A stretch of DNA of 64,000 nucleotides from Sphingomonas arvum (GCF_026013565.1 NZ_JAPDOB010000001.1:372001-436000), one strand, 5' to 3'. Shown: positions 25,839 to 34,444, numbered from the stretch's first letter. Notes: generated by a model not told the origin, from the letters alone. Program-made: numbers and translations.

Positions 25839-26920
25839 GCGGGCACCCGCAGGCGCTGGGGCGCGCCGCTGAGGTCCAGGCCGCGCTCCTCTGCCAGCCA
25901 GGCGGCGAGGTCGGCCACGCCGCTCCGCCAGTCGCGCGCCCGCGGCAGGCCCAGCGTGTTGCGGATCAGACGGGTGTCCGCGACGAAGTAGCGCTGGTCG
26001 CCGGCGCGCCAGTCGTCGAAGCGCAGGTCTGGCTCGCGACCGGTTATGGCACCGATGTGGGCCAGCAGCTCACGCAAGGACACGGCGTTGGCCGGGCCGC
26101 CGCCAAGGTTGAAGGCGCGACCCTTGATCGTCTCGATGCGCCCGAACGCGGCCATGTAGGCGTCCACCGCGTCGCGCACGTCCAGAATGTCGCGGACCTG
26201 GCAGCCATCGCCATAAAGGGTAATCGGCGCGCCTTCGAGCGCGCGAATGAGGAAGTGAGCGACCCAGCCCTGGTCCTCCGTCCCCATCTGCCGCTGGCCG
26301 TAGATGCAGCTCATGCGAAGGACGGCCGTCGGCAGGTCGAAGCTGCGGGCATAGTCCAGGATATACTGGTCGGCCGCTCCCTTGGAGCAGCCGTAGGGCG
26401 TGTGGAAGTCGAGCGGGCGAGTCTCGCCAATGCCGAACTCGCGTACGGCGCGGTCGGCCGGCTCGTAGCGATCGCCCTCCAGCCGGAACTCGACGTCGGC
26501 CAGGTCACCATAAACCTTGTTGGTCGAGGCAAAGATCACTGGCACGCGGCGATCGGACAGCCGCACCGCGTCTAGCAGGTGCAGCGTGCCGCGGACGTTG
26601 ATGTCGAAGTCCTCGCGCGGGTCGACCATCGAGGTAGTGACCGCGACCTGCGCGGCCATGTGGAACACGGCGCTGGCCTGCCGGGCAGCGGCGGCCAGGC
26701 TGTCTTCGTCGCGGACATCGCCGCGGGTGAAGCTGATCTTGCCGCCATGACGCCGCTTGAGCCATTCGAGGTTCCGCTCCACGCCCGGGCGGGAGAGCGC
26801 GTCGAACAGGTGGACGTGGTGGCCCTCCGACGCGAGCCGGTCGGCGATGTTGCTGCCGATGAACCCCGCACCGCCGGTGACCAGCACCGGTTGGCGGCCG
26901 ATGACCGCCGGCCCGGTCAC
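25835..26920 (-). CDS. NAD-dependent sugar epimerase, CDP-paratose 2-epimerase-like
   Basis: 361 residues from a GTG at 26920 overlapping the upstream stop (GTGA). Extended SDR with VTGGAGFIGSNIA near residue 13. The blocks MAAQVAVTTSMVDPREDFDINVRGTLHLLDA and FASTNKVYGDL closely follow the CDP-paratose 2-epimerase (Tyv/RfbE) family; PYGCSKGAADQYILDYARSF contains the catalytic Tyr and Lys, and SCIYGQRQMGTEDQGWVAHF is also typical. These enzymes invert C2 of CDP-3,6-dideoxyhexoses, but no CDP-sugar synthesis genes are visible, so a different nucleotide sugar may be the substrate. It is part of the coupled glycan operon. Confidence 0.8.
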   Translation of the reverse strand: MTGPAVIGRQPVLVTGGAGFIGSNIADRLASEGHHVHLFDALSRPGVERNLEWLKRRHGGKISFTRGDVRDEDSLAAAARQASAVFHMAAQVAVTTSMVDPREDFDINVRGTLHLLDAVRLSDRRVPVIFASTNKVYGDLADVEFRLEGDRYEPADRAVREFGIGETRPLDFHTPYGCSKGAADQYILDYARSFDLPTAVLRMSCIYGQRQMGTEDQGWVAHFLIRALEGAPITLYGDGCQVRDILDVRDAVDAYMAAFGRIETIKGRAFNLGGGPANAVSLRELLAHIGAITGREPDLRFDDWRAGDQRYFVADTRLIRNTLGLPRARDWRSGVADLAAWLAEERGLDLSGAPQRLRVPA

Positions 26921-28032
26921 GCGACCAGCCCCCGGGCTTCCAGTTCCTGCTTGGCCTGGTCGACGCGGTCGACGGCTTCCTGCTCGGCGACCCATTCGGC
27001 GAGCTCGGCCAGGCCTTCCTCGAAGTCGCGGGTAGCGCGGAAACCCAGTCGATCGGCGGCAAGGCTGGTATCGCAGAAGCAGTGGCGGATGTCGCCAACT
27101 CGGGTCTTGCTGACGATATCCGGATCAATGTCGTTCTTGCCCATCGCACGAGCGAGGCTCTGTGCCACCTGGGTAACCGAGCGGTCCTGGCCGGAGCCGA
27201 TGTTGAACACGCCGCCGGCCGCCTGCGGCAGCTCCAGCGCGTCGGCGAAGGCGCGTGCGACGTCGCCGACATAGACGAAGTCGCGGCGCTGCTCGCCGTC
27301 CTCGAAGATCACCGGTCGTTGACCGTTGAGCAGGCGCGAGGAGAAGATCGCCAGCACGCCCGTGTATGGATTGGAGAGCGCCTGGCCGGGGCCGTAGACG
27401 TTGAACAGCCGCAGGCACACGCCTTCCATGCCGTACGCGCCAGCCATGATCATGGTGGTGCGTTCCTGCACGTACTTACCGAGCGCATAGATGCTGGCGA
27501 GGTTGGGGTGCTTCCACTCGGGCGTGGCCACGGGGGTCAGCGGGCGGCCCTGCCTGTCGAGCGGATCCCAGCTCTGGCTGTCGGAGGTGCGTGGAAGTCG
27601 CTCGGCGTCCTGGACGAAGTTGCCGTCCGCATCGCGGTACAGCCCTTCGCCATAGATGCTCATGGAGGACGCGGTGACGATCCGGCGCACCGGATTGTCG
27701 ATCAGCTTCTCGGTCAGCACCGCGGTGCCGACGTCGTTGACGCTGGTGTAGCGCTCCACTGCATACATGGACTGGCCAACGCCGACCTCGGCTGCGAGGT
27801 GGATAACGCTGTCGACGCCCTTCAGCGCCTTGGTGACCGCATCGCCATTGCGGACGTCGGCCCGGATCAGCTCAACCTCGACCGGCAGGTCAGCGGGTCG
27901 GTCTGTATCGCCGTGCACCTGCTCGATCAGGCTGTCGAGGACGCGCACCTGGTGGCCGCGCTTGAGCAGTTCCTTGCACACGAAGCGGCCAATGAAGCCG
28001 GCGCCCCCGGTCACCAGGACTGTTTCGCTCAC
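26917..28032 (-). CDS. NAD-dependent epimerase/dehydratase, first gene of the glycan operon
   Basis: 371 residues from GTG 28032, with AGAGGGG upstream. Extended SDR: VTGGAGFIGRF, LAAEVGVGQSMYA, SSMSIYGEG, SIYALGKYVQER (Tyr-Lys pair) and GQDRSVTQVA. A 40-residue insertion between the SSM strand and the YxxxK helix carries a proline-rich DPLDRQGRPLTPV segment. Its family is the NAD-dependent epimerase/dehydratase (GalE/WcaG-like) superfamily; the substrate is unknown, although UDP-hexoses are common. It is the promoter-proximal gene of the eight-gene minus-strand operon; its leader (28033-28199) holds a 7-bp hairpin at 28160. The stop overlaps the next gene by GTGA. Confidence 0.82.
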   Translation of the reverse strand: MSETVLVTGGAGFIGRFVCKELLKRGHQVRVLDSLIEQVHGDTDRPADLPVEVELIRADVRNGDAVTKALKGVDSVIHLAAEVGVGQSMYAVERYTSVNDVGTAVLTEKLIDNPVRRIVTASSMSIYGEGLYRDADGNFVQDAERLPRTSDSQSWDPLDRQGRPLTPVATPEWKHPNLASIYALGKYVQERTTMIMAGAYGMEGVCLRLFNVYGPGQALSNPYTGVLAIFSSRLLNGQRPVIFEDGEQRRDFVYVGDVARAFADALELPQAAGGVFNIGSGQDRSVTQVAQSLARAMGKNDIDPDIVSKTRVGDIRHCFCDTSLAADRLGFRATRDFEEGLAELAEWVAEQEAVDRVDQAKQELEARGLVA

Positions 28033-28159
28033 CCGTTTCCCCTCTGTTTGCAGCCGTTTCGGCGCTCGGTCGTTAAGGCGGCATAATGATCCTTCTTCAT
28101 CTTTGTTCCGGTTTGTTGATGCTTGCCCGCATCGGTGGCGGGCGGGCGCGCGCGGTCGT

Positions 28160-28176
28160 GGCGTGGTTTCCACGCC
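28160..28176. repeat. Inverted repeat GGCGTGG-TTT-CCACGCC
   Basis: A perfect 7-bp stem with a 3-nt loop lies between the stop of the RTX gene (28200) and the start of the epimerase gene (28032), both on the minus strand. It could be an attenuator or part of a terminator for the RTX gene, but no T-run follows on the minus strand. Significance is uncertain. Confidence 0.4.
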
Positions 28177-28199
28177 AAGGATCCGGAAGTTAAAAGAGG

Positions 28200-29393
28200 C
28201 TAGATGAGCAGGCCGCTGGTGGGAGCGGCCGCTCCTACCAAGCCGAGCGATGCAGGGGCTTGGCTCACTCCGATGAAGTCGGCGATCGTCACTTCCGTGT
28301 TGACTACAGTTTGGATGTGCGGCGTCGCGCTGTTCGCGAAATAAGCGCTGAACGTATAGGTACCGTCGCCGTTCGCGGTGACCACGATCTGCCCGTGGCC
28401 CTGCGCCTTAAGGTCATCGCGGTAGCTGGAGCCGGCGAACCACCAGTCGGTCTGGCCATCGCGGCCGAACTGGTTGGAATCGCTGCCCGAGATGTCGATC
28501 TTGTCACCCTCGGCGCGGCTGAAATCCGTGATCTGGTCGTTGCCGTCGATCGCAGACGTGTAGCTGAACACGTCGGCGCCGAGACCACCGGTCAGCATGT
28601 CCGAACCGAAGCTGCCGTGCAGCACGTCATTGCCGGCGCCGCCGATCAGAATGTCGTCGCCATACCAGCCGTTGAGGTGATCGTCGCCGTCGCCACCGTC
28701 AAGCAGGTCGGCGGTGTCGTCGCTCTCTCCGGTGAGCCAATCGCCGCCAAACAGCGTGTCATCGCCAGCACCGCCATACAGCTGGTCGCTGCCGGCGCCT
28801 CCGTCCATGAAGTCGTTGCCCGCGCCGCCGTGCAGCGCATCGCTGCCCGCGTCGCCGCTGATTGTGTCGTTGCCGGCGAGACCTGCGTAAAGGTCGCTGC
28901 CCCCGAGCAGGTGGACGGTGTCGTCGCCAGCCGTACCAATCAGGACATCCGCGCCTTCGGTCGGACCCGCCGACGGCGCGACCACGCCAAGGAAGGCTTC
29001 CGGAGCAAAGGCGACCTTCCCCTGGAAGTGGAGCTGGAACACCGGGACACTCGAACCGGCATAATAGGAAAGGGTGGTGGTGCCGGTGCTAAACGTGAGC
29101 ACCGCCTGCAGCGCGGGAAAGTCCGGGTTGTAGCTGCCTAGGAGAGTGGCGGTCCCGAGGGCGGTAAGGTCGATCTTGTCCCCCGATTTCGCGTTGAACC
29201 CCCGTATGAGGTCGACGGCCGATCCGCGGGACTGGGCGAAGCTGGTGTAGGTGAAGGTGTCGGCGCCAGACCCGCTCGACAGGAGGTCGCCACCCGCTCC
29301 CTTGACCACATATTCGCCGACCCTGGTAGCCAGCGGACGGAGCAGCGTGTCGGCCTGGATGATTTTCGCTTCTGTAAGCTTCACTCGCGACAT
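28200..29393 (-). CDS. RTX-repeat calcium-binding secreted protein
   Basis: 397 residues from the ATG at 29393 (GGAG 9 nt upstream). No Sec signal: starts MSRVKLTEAKIIQADTL. The N-terminal third is a hybrid of serralysin-like strands (GADTFTYTSF, GFNAKSGDKIDLTALG). About ten RTX-type nonapeptides (GGAGNDFMDGG pattern) follow at residues ~165-290, then a second serralysin-type C-terminal block (GADVFSYTSA, DQITDFSRAEGDKIDIS) and a hydrophobic C-terminus typical of type I secretion signals. No catalytic motif is seen, so it may be a structural or adhesive surface protein. It is located directly upstream of the glycan operon in the same orientation and divergent from the phosphatase operon; a physical link with the glycan is speculation. 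Confidence 0.8.
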   Translation of the reverse strand: MSRVKLTEAKIIQADTLLRPLATRVGEYVVKGAGGDLLSSGSGADTFTYTSFAQSRGSAVDLIRGFNAKSGDKIDLTALGTATLLGSYNPDFPALQAVLTFSTGTTTLSYYAGSSVPVFQLHFQGKVAFAPEAFLGVVAPSAGPTEGADVLIGTAGDDTVHLLGGSDLYAGLAGNDTISGDAGSDALHGGAGNDFMDGGAGSDQLYGGAGDDTLFGGDWLTGESDDTADLLDGGDGDDHLNGWYGDDILIGGAGNDVLHGSFGSDMLTGGLGADVFSYTSAIDGNDQITDFSRAEGDKIDISGSDSNQFGRDGQTDWWFAGSSYRDDLKAQGHGQIVVTANGDGTYTFSAYFANSATPHIQTVVNTEVTIADFIGVSQAPASLGLVGAAAPTSGLLI

Positions 29394-29679
29394 CGCACTT
29401 ACTCCGCAGGCCCCTGCCGGCAGAGATTGAGCCCTACCGCAGCGCATAACTCTGGCCAGCCAGCGGCGGTTGCCCAGAATCGTGGTTAACCCGTTCACCG
29501 GCGAAACGGTGAGTCGAAGCACGAAACTGCGCCCATGCCGAGAGCGAGTCCACAACGGAGAGCAAACTTTTTGGTTAACGCTGGCTAGTTTCAGAGATCT
29601 TGCCAGAGGCATCGGCCGGCTAGAAGGAACAAAGCTTCGACGCCGCTGTTGAGCATCCGAAACAACAGGAGGGCAGCCG
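29394..29679. promoter_or_regulatory. Divergent promoter region between RTX gene and phosphatase operon
   Basis: This 286-nt gap, AT-richer than its surroundings, separates the RTX gene (minus) from the phosphatase-methyltransferase operon (plus). It holds an inverted repeat TCACCG-N6-CGGTGA at 29495-29512 and, at its right end, the AGGAGG Shine-Dalgarno at 29667-29672. A promoter pair is expected here from the gene directions; I cannot place confident -35/-10 boxes. Confidence 0.5.
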
Positions 29680-30252
29680 CTGTCCGCTTCTCTTTATCTG
29701 GTCCGCCACGGCAGTCACGCCGACCTGGGTACCCGCCTCACCGGGCGCGGTGACGAAGCCGGCCTGACGGATGCGGGCCGCGCCGAGGTGGGCCGCGCCG
29801 CCGCGCTGCTGGCCGACGAGCCGGTCACCGCCGTCTACGCCAGCCCGCGCCAGCGGACCATTGACACCGCCCGCCTGATCGCTGCGCGGCACGGCCTGCC
29901 CGTCCGGCTCGCCTCCGAGCTGGACGAAATCGACTTCGGCGAATGGACTGGCGCCGACTTCGCCGAGCTGGATGGCCGGCCGGCGTGGGACCAGTGGAAC
30001 GCCAACCGCGCTGATGCGCGCTGTCCCGGCGGGGAGAGCATGGGAGAGGCACAGGCCCGCGCTGTCGGCTTTGCGATCGAAGCGGCCGCCCGGCATGAGG
30101 GCGCAGTGGTGTTGGTGACGCACTGCGACATCATCCGGGCGCTGCTGTGCTGGCAGGAGCGCCGCTCGCTCGATGACATATTGTCGTTTGAGGCCGGTCC
30201 GGCTTCCGTGACCGCGCTGGACATCGTTGCGCGGGAGCTCGAACCGGCATGA
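29680..30252 (+). CDS. Histidine phosphatase family protein (CTG start inferred)
   Basis: 190 residues if started at CTG 29680. The frame has no ATG, GTG or TTG between its upstream stop (29650-29652) and a GTG at 29788, yet the family's catalytic RHG box (SLYLVRHGSHADLG) lies between them. A perfect AGGAGG at 29667-29672 is 7 nt before the CTG. Starting at 29788 would lose the catalytic His. The other residues are in place: SPRQRTIDTA, E in IDFGEW, and the second catalytic His in LVTHCDIIRA. Phosphoglycerate-mutase-like phosphatases act on sugar or other small phosphate esters in the cytoplasm. Its stop overlaps the next gene (ATGATG at 30249), so it is the first gene of an operon with a methyltransferase and INO1. 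Confidence 0.75.
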   Translation: MSASLYLVRHGSHADLGTRLTGRGDEAGLTDAGRAEVGRAAALLADEPVTAVYASPRQRTIDTARLIAARHGLPVRLASELDEIDFGEWTGADFAELDGRPAWDQWNANRADARCPGGESMGEAQARAVGFAIEAAARHEGAVVLVTHCDIIRALLCWQERRSLDDILSFEAGPASVTALDIVARELEPA

Positions 30253-31037
30253 TGCTGACCACCGCGGCCAGGCCGCTCGACCGCGCCGAGCTCGAGCGGC
30301 GGGTTAAGGAGCTCGGGCCATGGTTCCACGACCTCGACCTTCACGGCGTCCGCACGGCGCCTGACCACTTCCTGTTCGACTACCCGGGCGGCAAGTTCCG
30401 CAGGTTCGAGCACATCCTGCCGGCCGACCTTACCGGCAAAAGCGTGCTCGACATCGGCTGCAACGCCGGCTTCTACAGCTTTGAAATGAAGCGGCGGGGC
30501 GCCAGCCGGGTGCTCGGCATCGACCATGACCAGCGCTACCTCGACCAGGCACGCTTCGCCGCCGAGGTGCTGGGCTTCGACGACGTGGAATTCCGGCTTG
30601 GCGAGGTGTGGGACGTCGCCGCGCTGGGCGAGCGGTTCGACCTCGTCATCTTCATGGGCGTGCTCTACCACCTGCGCCACCCCTTGCTGGCGCTGGATCT
30701 CATCCGCGAGCACGCCGCCAGCGACCTGTTGCTCTACCAGTCGCTGACCGCCGGGACCAAGGCGGTGGTCGAGCCGGAAGCGGATTACGACTTCTTCGAG
30801 GGCGTCCAGGCGCTGGAACAGGACGGCTGGCCGCTGATGTATTTCGTCGAGAAACGGCTTGCCGGTGACCCGACCAACTGGTGGGTGCCCAACAGCGCGT
30901 GTAATGGCGCGATGATCCGCTCGGCGGGCTTTGACATCGTCGAGCAGCCGACTGACGACGTGTTCCTGGCGCGTGTCAGTGTGGAGCGGCCGCGCCATGG
31001 AGGCGCCGTTTACCCAAGCAAAGGAAGTGCGACTTGA
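30249..31037 (+). CDS. CmoB-like SAM-dependent methyltransferase
   Basis: 262 residues from ATG 30249 (30252 is an equal alternative). Class I methyltransferase fold: SAM motif VLDIGCNAGFYS (~70-81), acidic loop GIDHDQRYLDQA, motif FRLGEVWD, and motif LVIFMGVLYHLRHP. The H-L-x-D/LHxF arrangement and the C-terminal NWWVPNSACNGAMIRSAGF follow the CmoB/DUF1698 family, but lengths and context do not fit the tRNA carboxymethyl transferase. I recall a generic family of such methyltransferases in glycan clusters with CgeB genes, which fits here. Overlaps the phosphatase (ATGA) and is followed by the glycosidase-like gene by TTGA. Probable role: methylating a sugar or cyclitol. Confidence 0.75.
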   Translation: MMLTTAARPLDRAELERRVKELGPWFHDLDLHGVRTAPDHFLFDYPGGKFRRFEHILPADLTGKSVLDIGCNAGFYSFEMKRRGASRVLGIDHDQRYLDQARFAAEVLGFDDVEFRLGEVWDVAALGERFDLVIFMGVLYHLRHPLLALDLIREHAASDLLLYQSLTAGTKAVVEPEADYDFFEGVQALEQDGWPLMYFVEKRLAGDPTNWWVPNSACNGAMIRSAGFDIVEQPTDDVFLARVSVERPRHGGAVYPSKGSAT

Positions 31038-31960
31038 TCGAAGCCGCGATGATCTGGAACGAGCCCAACAACAAGTCGCATTGGGATCCTGAGGTCGATC
31101 CCGACTGGTCGAAGTTTGGTGAAATGGCGGTGCTCGCGGGGCAGGCGATCGCGAAGGCCAATCCGGCAGTGAAGCGAGTGCTGGGCGGAATTTCGCCGAT
31201 CGACGCGTCGTTCATCCAGCGGCTGGCCGGCTATGGCGTGCTCGACGCGATCGACGTGGTCGCGGTGCACGGCTTCCCGCTCGACTGGAACCTGTGGAAC
31301 ATCAACGAGTGGCCCACCCGGATCGACGAGATACAGGCGGTCGCGCCCAACCACGAGCTGTGGGTAACAGAGGTAGGCGTCGGCTCGTTCGGGGCCGAGG
31401 AAGTGCAGGAGTTCGGGGTTAAGCGGACGGCCGAGTTGCTGCTCGGCAAGGTCCCACGGGTGTTTTGGTATTCGCTCTACGACCTGCCGCAGGCGTGGGG
31501 CGCGACCACCCGCCACAAGGAAGCGGAAGGCTCGTCCTATTACCGCCATTTCTACATGGGCCTGCTGAGGGAAGACGGGACGCCCAAGCTGGGCCTGAAG
31601 GCGTTCGAGCCCTACGCCGACCGCATGGGCCTCATGCAATGGTTCCACTACCAGGATCATCGGCTGGACGATGCCGTTGCATGGCTGAAGCGCCTGGGCG
31701 TCACCAAGCTGCGCACGGGCCTCAGCTGGGCTGACAGTTTCCGCCCCAACGCGCTCGACTGGTTCGACCGGCAGATGGAGGCGCTGGCGCCGTTCGACAC
31801 GACCGTCACCTTCTGCTTCACCCCTGAGCATCGTGGGATTGCGTCGCATCACACGAGCGCGCCGCAAGACCCGGCTGAGTTTGCCGATTTTTGCGCCAGC
31901 ATGATCGAGCGCTATGCTCCGGCCAGCGCGAGCCAGCCCGTCGCCGTGGCTGCCGAGTAA
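31034..31960 (+). CDS. Clan GH-A glycosidase-like protein, apparently circularly permuted
   Basis: 308 residues from TTG 31034, overlapping the methyltransferase stop (TTGA). The N-terminus starts at what is normally strand 4 of a (beta/alpha)8 glycosidase: [10 protein letters not shown] with the acid/base Glu at residue 10. Strand 6 ([11 protein letters not shown]), strand 7 with the nucleophile ([10 protein letters not shown], Glu ~113) and strand 8 ([10 protein letters not shown]) follow. The C-terminal ~100 residues then give strands normally found first: [18 protein letters not shown], and [10 protein letters not shown] with a helix [13 protein letters not shown]. So the order is 4-8 then 1-3. 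It resembles GH39-like beta-xylosidases in sequence style. No signal peptide, so cytoplasmic. Activity is uncertain. Confidence 0.65.
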   Translation: MIEAAMIWNEPNNKSHWDPEVDPDWSKFGEMAVLAGQAIAKANPAVKRVLGGISPIDASFIQRLAGYGVLDAIDVVAVHGFPLDWNLWNINEWPTRIDEIQAVAPNHELWVTEVGVGSFGAEEVQEFGVKRTAELLLGKVPRVFWYSLYDLPQAWGATTRHKEAEGSSYYRHFYMGLLREDGTPKLGLKAFEPYADRMGLMQWFHYQDHRLDDAVAWLKRLGVTKLRTGLSWADSFRPNALDWFDRQMEALAPFDTTVTFCFTPEHRGIASHHTSAPQDPAEFADFCASMIERYAPASASQPVAVAAE

Positions 31961-31970
31961 GGACACGCAC

Positions 31971-33089
31971 ATGGACCCGACCATCAACATCGCCATAGCC
32001 GGGGTCGGCAATTGCGCCTCCAGCCTGGTGCAGGGCATCGCCTACTACCAGAATGGCGGCGCCAACGAGCAGATCGGCCTGATGCACTGGGACCTGGGCG
32101 GCTATCGGCCCAAGGACCTGAAGGTGGTCGCGGCATGGGACGTGGACGCCCGCAAGGTGGGCCGCGACGTCAACGAGGCGATCTTCGCCAAGCCGAACAA
32201 CACCGCTGTCTTTTGCGACCATGTGAAACCGACCGGCGCGACCGTGCTGATGGGCAAGCGGCTGGACGGCGTTGCGGACCACATGGCCGACTATCCCGCC
32301 GAGCGGAGCTTCATGCTGGCAGACGGGCAAGAACCGGACCAGGCCGAGGTCGTACGCGTGCTCAAGGAAAGCGGCGCGCACGTGCTGATGAACTACCTGC
32401 CAGTCGGCAGCCAGGCCGCGACGGAATTCTACGCCGAATGCGCGCTGAAGGCGGGCGTCGCGTTCGTGAACTGCATTCCCGTGTTCATCGCATCGGACGA
32501 GACCTGGGCACGGCGCTTCGAGGAAGCTGGCGTGCCGATCATCGGCGATGACATCAAGGCACAGGTCGGCGCGACCATTGTCCACCGCGTGCTCACGGAC
32601 CTGTTCCACAAGCGCGGCGTGCGGCTGGACCGGACCTACCAGCTCAACACCGGGGGCAACACGGACTTCCTCAACATGCTCGAGCGCTCGCGCCTCAAGC
32701 ACAAGAAGGAGTCCAAGACCGAAGCGGTGCAGGCCGTGGCCGAGCGCCGGCTGGACGACGAGAACATCCACGTCGGCCCGTCCGACTATGTCGCGTGGCA
32801 GAACGACAATAAGGTTTGCTTCCTGCGGATGGAAGGGCGGTTGTTCGGCGGCGTGCCGATGAACCTGGAGCTGCGGCTCAGCGTCGAGGATTCGCCCAAC
32901 AGCGCGGGCGTGGCGATCGACATGATTCGCTGCGCCAAGCTGGCGCTCGACCGCGGCATCGGCGGCGCGATCAATCCGCCGGCCGCCTTCTTCTGCAAGC
33001 ATCCGCCGGTGCAGATGACCGACGATGAGGCACTTACCGCCACCGAGGCGTTCATCCGCGGTGAGCAGGAGTACCGCCGACTTCAGTAG
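31971..33089 (+). CDS. ino1: Inositol-3-phosphate synthase
   Basis: 372 residues from the ATG at 31971, 10 nt after the preceding stop. NAD-binding [15 protein letters not shown] (~7-21), [61 protein letters not shown] and [11 protein letters not shown] are diagnostic of prokaryotic (actinobacterial/archaeal-type) 1L-myo-inositol-1-phosphate synthase. It converts glucose-6-phosphate to inositol-3-phosphate using NAD internally. The product could feed an inositol glycan or lipid made by the neighbouring glycosyltransferases. INO1 is uncommon in Proteobacteria, so its placement in this operon is informative. Followed by a DUF1003 gene with a small overlap. Confidence 0.92.
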   Translation: MDPTINIAIAGVGNCASSLVQGIAYYQNGGANEQIGLMHWDLGGYRPKDLKVVAAWDVDARKVGRDVNEAIFAKPNNTAVFCDHVKPTGATVLMGKRLDGVADHMADYPAERSFMLADGQEPDQAEVVRVLKESGAHVLMNYLPVGSQAATEFYAECALKAGVAFVNCIPVFIASDETWARRFEEAGVPIIGDDIKAQVGATIVHRVLTDLFHKRGVRLDRTYQLNTGGNTDFLNMLERSRLKHKKESKTEAVQAVAERRLDDENIHVGPSDYVAWQNDNKVCFLRMEGRLFGGVPMNLELRLSVEDSPNSAGVAIDMIRCAKLALDRGIGGAINPPAAFFCKHPPVQMTDDEALTATEAFIRGEQEYRRLQ

Positions 33090-33615
33090 GCCGACCCCGA
33101 CCGTCCATCCCTCGGATGGACTGGCCGGCGCGCTGACCCGCAACATTGAGGCGCTGGCCGAACGCCGGCGCCATGAGGACGAGCGTGCCTCCACCCAGGA
33201 CCGGCTGGCGCAACTGATCACGCGGTTCGCCGGGTCGATGGCGTTCGTCTACGTCCATGCGGCGGTGATCGTCGGCTGGATATTGGTGAACACGGGACTG
33301 ACGCCCTTCCGTCCATTCGACCCGACCTTTGTCATCCTGGCAACGGTGGCGTCGGTGGAGGCCATCTTTATCTCCACCTTCATCCTGATCAGCCAGAATC
33401 GCGCCCAGGCGGCAGCGGACCGCCGCGCCGACCTCGACCTGCAGATCAGCTTGTTGTCCGAGCATGAGGTGACCCACCTGATCAAGCTGGTGACGCAGAT
33501 CGCCGACAAGCTGGGGATCGCGGAGGCGGGTAACCCCGAGCTCCGGGAATTGCAGCGGACCGTGGCGCCCGAAGCAGTGCTGGAGCGGATGGAGGAGGTG
33601 GAGGAAGACCGTTGA
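33061..33615 (+). CDS. DUF1003 family membrane protein
   Basis: 184 residues from GTG 33061, overlapping the end of INO1 by 29 nt; an ATG at 33025 is an alternative. Two adjacent hydrophobic segments (~66-86, [18 protein letters not shown]; ~91-111, [19 protein letters not shown]) with the conserved FDPTFVIL block and the ensuing [30 protein letters not shown] motif identify the DUF1003 family. The C-terminal part is helical and charged, possibly coiled coil, and faces the cytoplasm. The function is unknown. It probably shares a transcript with ino1, although the fit to the glycan pathway is not obvious. Confidence 0.85.
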   Translation: MSRSTADFSRPTPTVHPSDGLAGALTRNIEALAERRRHEDERASTQDRLAQLITRFAGSMAFVYVHAAVIVGWILVNTGLTPFRPFDPTFVILATVASVEAIFISTFILISQNRAQAAADRRADLDLQISLLSEHEVTHLIKLVTQIADKLGIAEAGNPELRELQRTVAPEAVLERMEEVEEDR

Positions 33616-33654
33616 GTCACTGGACCCCGGTCGGCGGCGGGGTAGAAGCGCTCG

Positions 33655-34410
33655 ATGCCTGACCTCCCTGCCTTTTTTGCCGAGCTGTCCCGCGCCGCCC
33701 GCGATGTGACCCTCGGGGCCGCTGTGCCGACCGCGGACAACAAGGCAGGCGAGGGCTCGTTCGACCCGGTCACCGAACTGGACCGCGCCGCCGAGCGGGC
33801 ATTGCGCGCCCTTATCGAGGCGCGCTTTCCCGAGGACGGGATCGAAGGCGAGGAATATGGCCTAATCCGTGCGGATGCTCGGCGGCGCTGGCTGATCGAC
33901 CCGATCGACGGCACTCGCGCGCTGATCTGCGGCCTGCCGAGCTGGACCACGCTGGTGGCGCTGTTCGAGGATGGCGAGCCGATCGTGGGAATGATCGACG
34001 CGCCCGTACTGGACGAGTTTGCGGTTGGACTGCCGGGCACTGCGATGCTGAACGGTCGCACGTTGCGGACCAGTGGCTGCGCGACGCTGGCCGAGGCGCG
34101 GTTGTCCACCACCGATCCCTTTATCCTCGGTGGAGGCGTCGACGCATTCGAGCGGATTCGGCACTGCGTTCGAGTGACTCGCTACGGCCTCGACGCGCTG
34201 GCCTACGCCCGGCTAGCGGCGGGGAGTCTCGACCTGGTGGTCGAGAACGGCCTGCAGCGCTACGACTGGGGTGCGCTGCTGCCGGTGGTGCGCGGCGCTG
34301 GCGGGATGGTCGGCAATTGGCGGGGCGGCCGCGACCTGTCGGGGGGCGACCTGGTGGCGGCGGCGACACCCGCGCTGTTCGACCAGGCAGTCTCCTTGCT
34401 CAACAGCTAG
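33655..34410 (+). CDS. Inositol-monophosphatase superfamily phosphatase (HisN/IMPase-like)
   Basis: 251 residues. Metal-binding motifs of the family are all present: GEEYG (Glu ~69-71), DPIDGTRALICG (~82-93) and YDWGALLP near residue 203 (usually WD). The GTRA..GLPSW form is more like the HisN-type histidinol-phosphate phosphatases than animal IMPases, so histidinol phosphate or inositol phosphate are both candidates; proximity to ino1 (33089) makes inositol-1-phosphate attractive. It starts 39 nt after the DUF1003 stop and ends 34 nt before the ABC-transporter ATPase gene, so a single transcript is possible. Confidence 0.85.
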   Translation: MPDLPAFFAELSRAARDVTLGAAVPTADNKAGEGSFDPVTELDRAAERALRALIEARFPEDGIEGEEYGLIRADARRRWLIDPIDGTRALICGLPSWTTLVALFEDGEPIVGMIDAPVLDEFAVGLPGTAMLNGRTLRTSGCATLAEARLSTTDPFILGGGVDAFERIRHCVRVTRYGLDALAYARLAAGSLDLVVENGLQRYDWGALLPVVRGAGGMVGNWRGGRDLSGGDLVAAATPALFDQAVSLLNS

Positions 34411-34444
34411 TTGCGGCGCAGCCTTCACCCTGTAAGGTGGGTGG

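Noticed and set aside
28033-28199. Hairpin at 28160 as a strong terminator of the RTX gene
   Set aside because: No T-run follows on the minus strand, so it was kept only as an inverted repeat.
29835-30998. A 387-codon minus-strand open frame across the phosphatase and methyltransferase
   Set aside because: Shadow of two genes with intact catalytic motifs; no domain seen.
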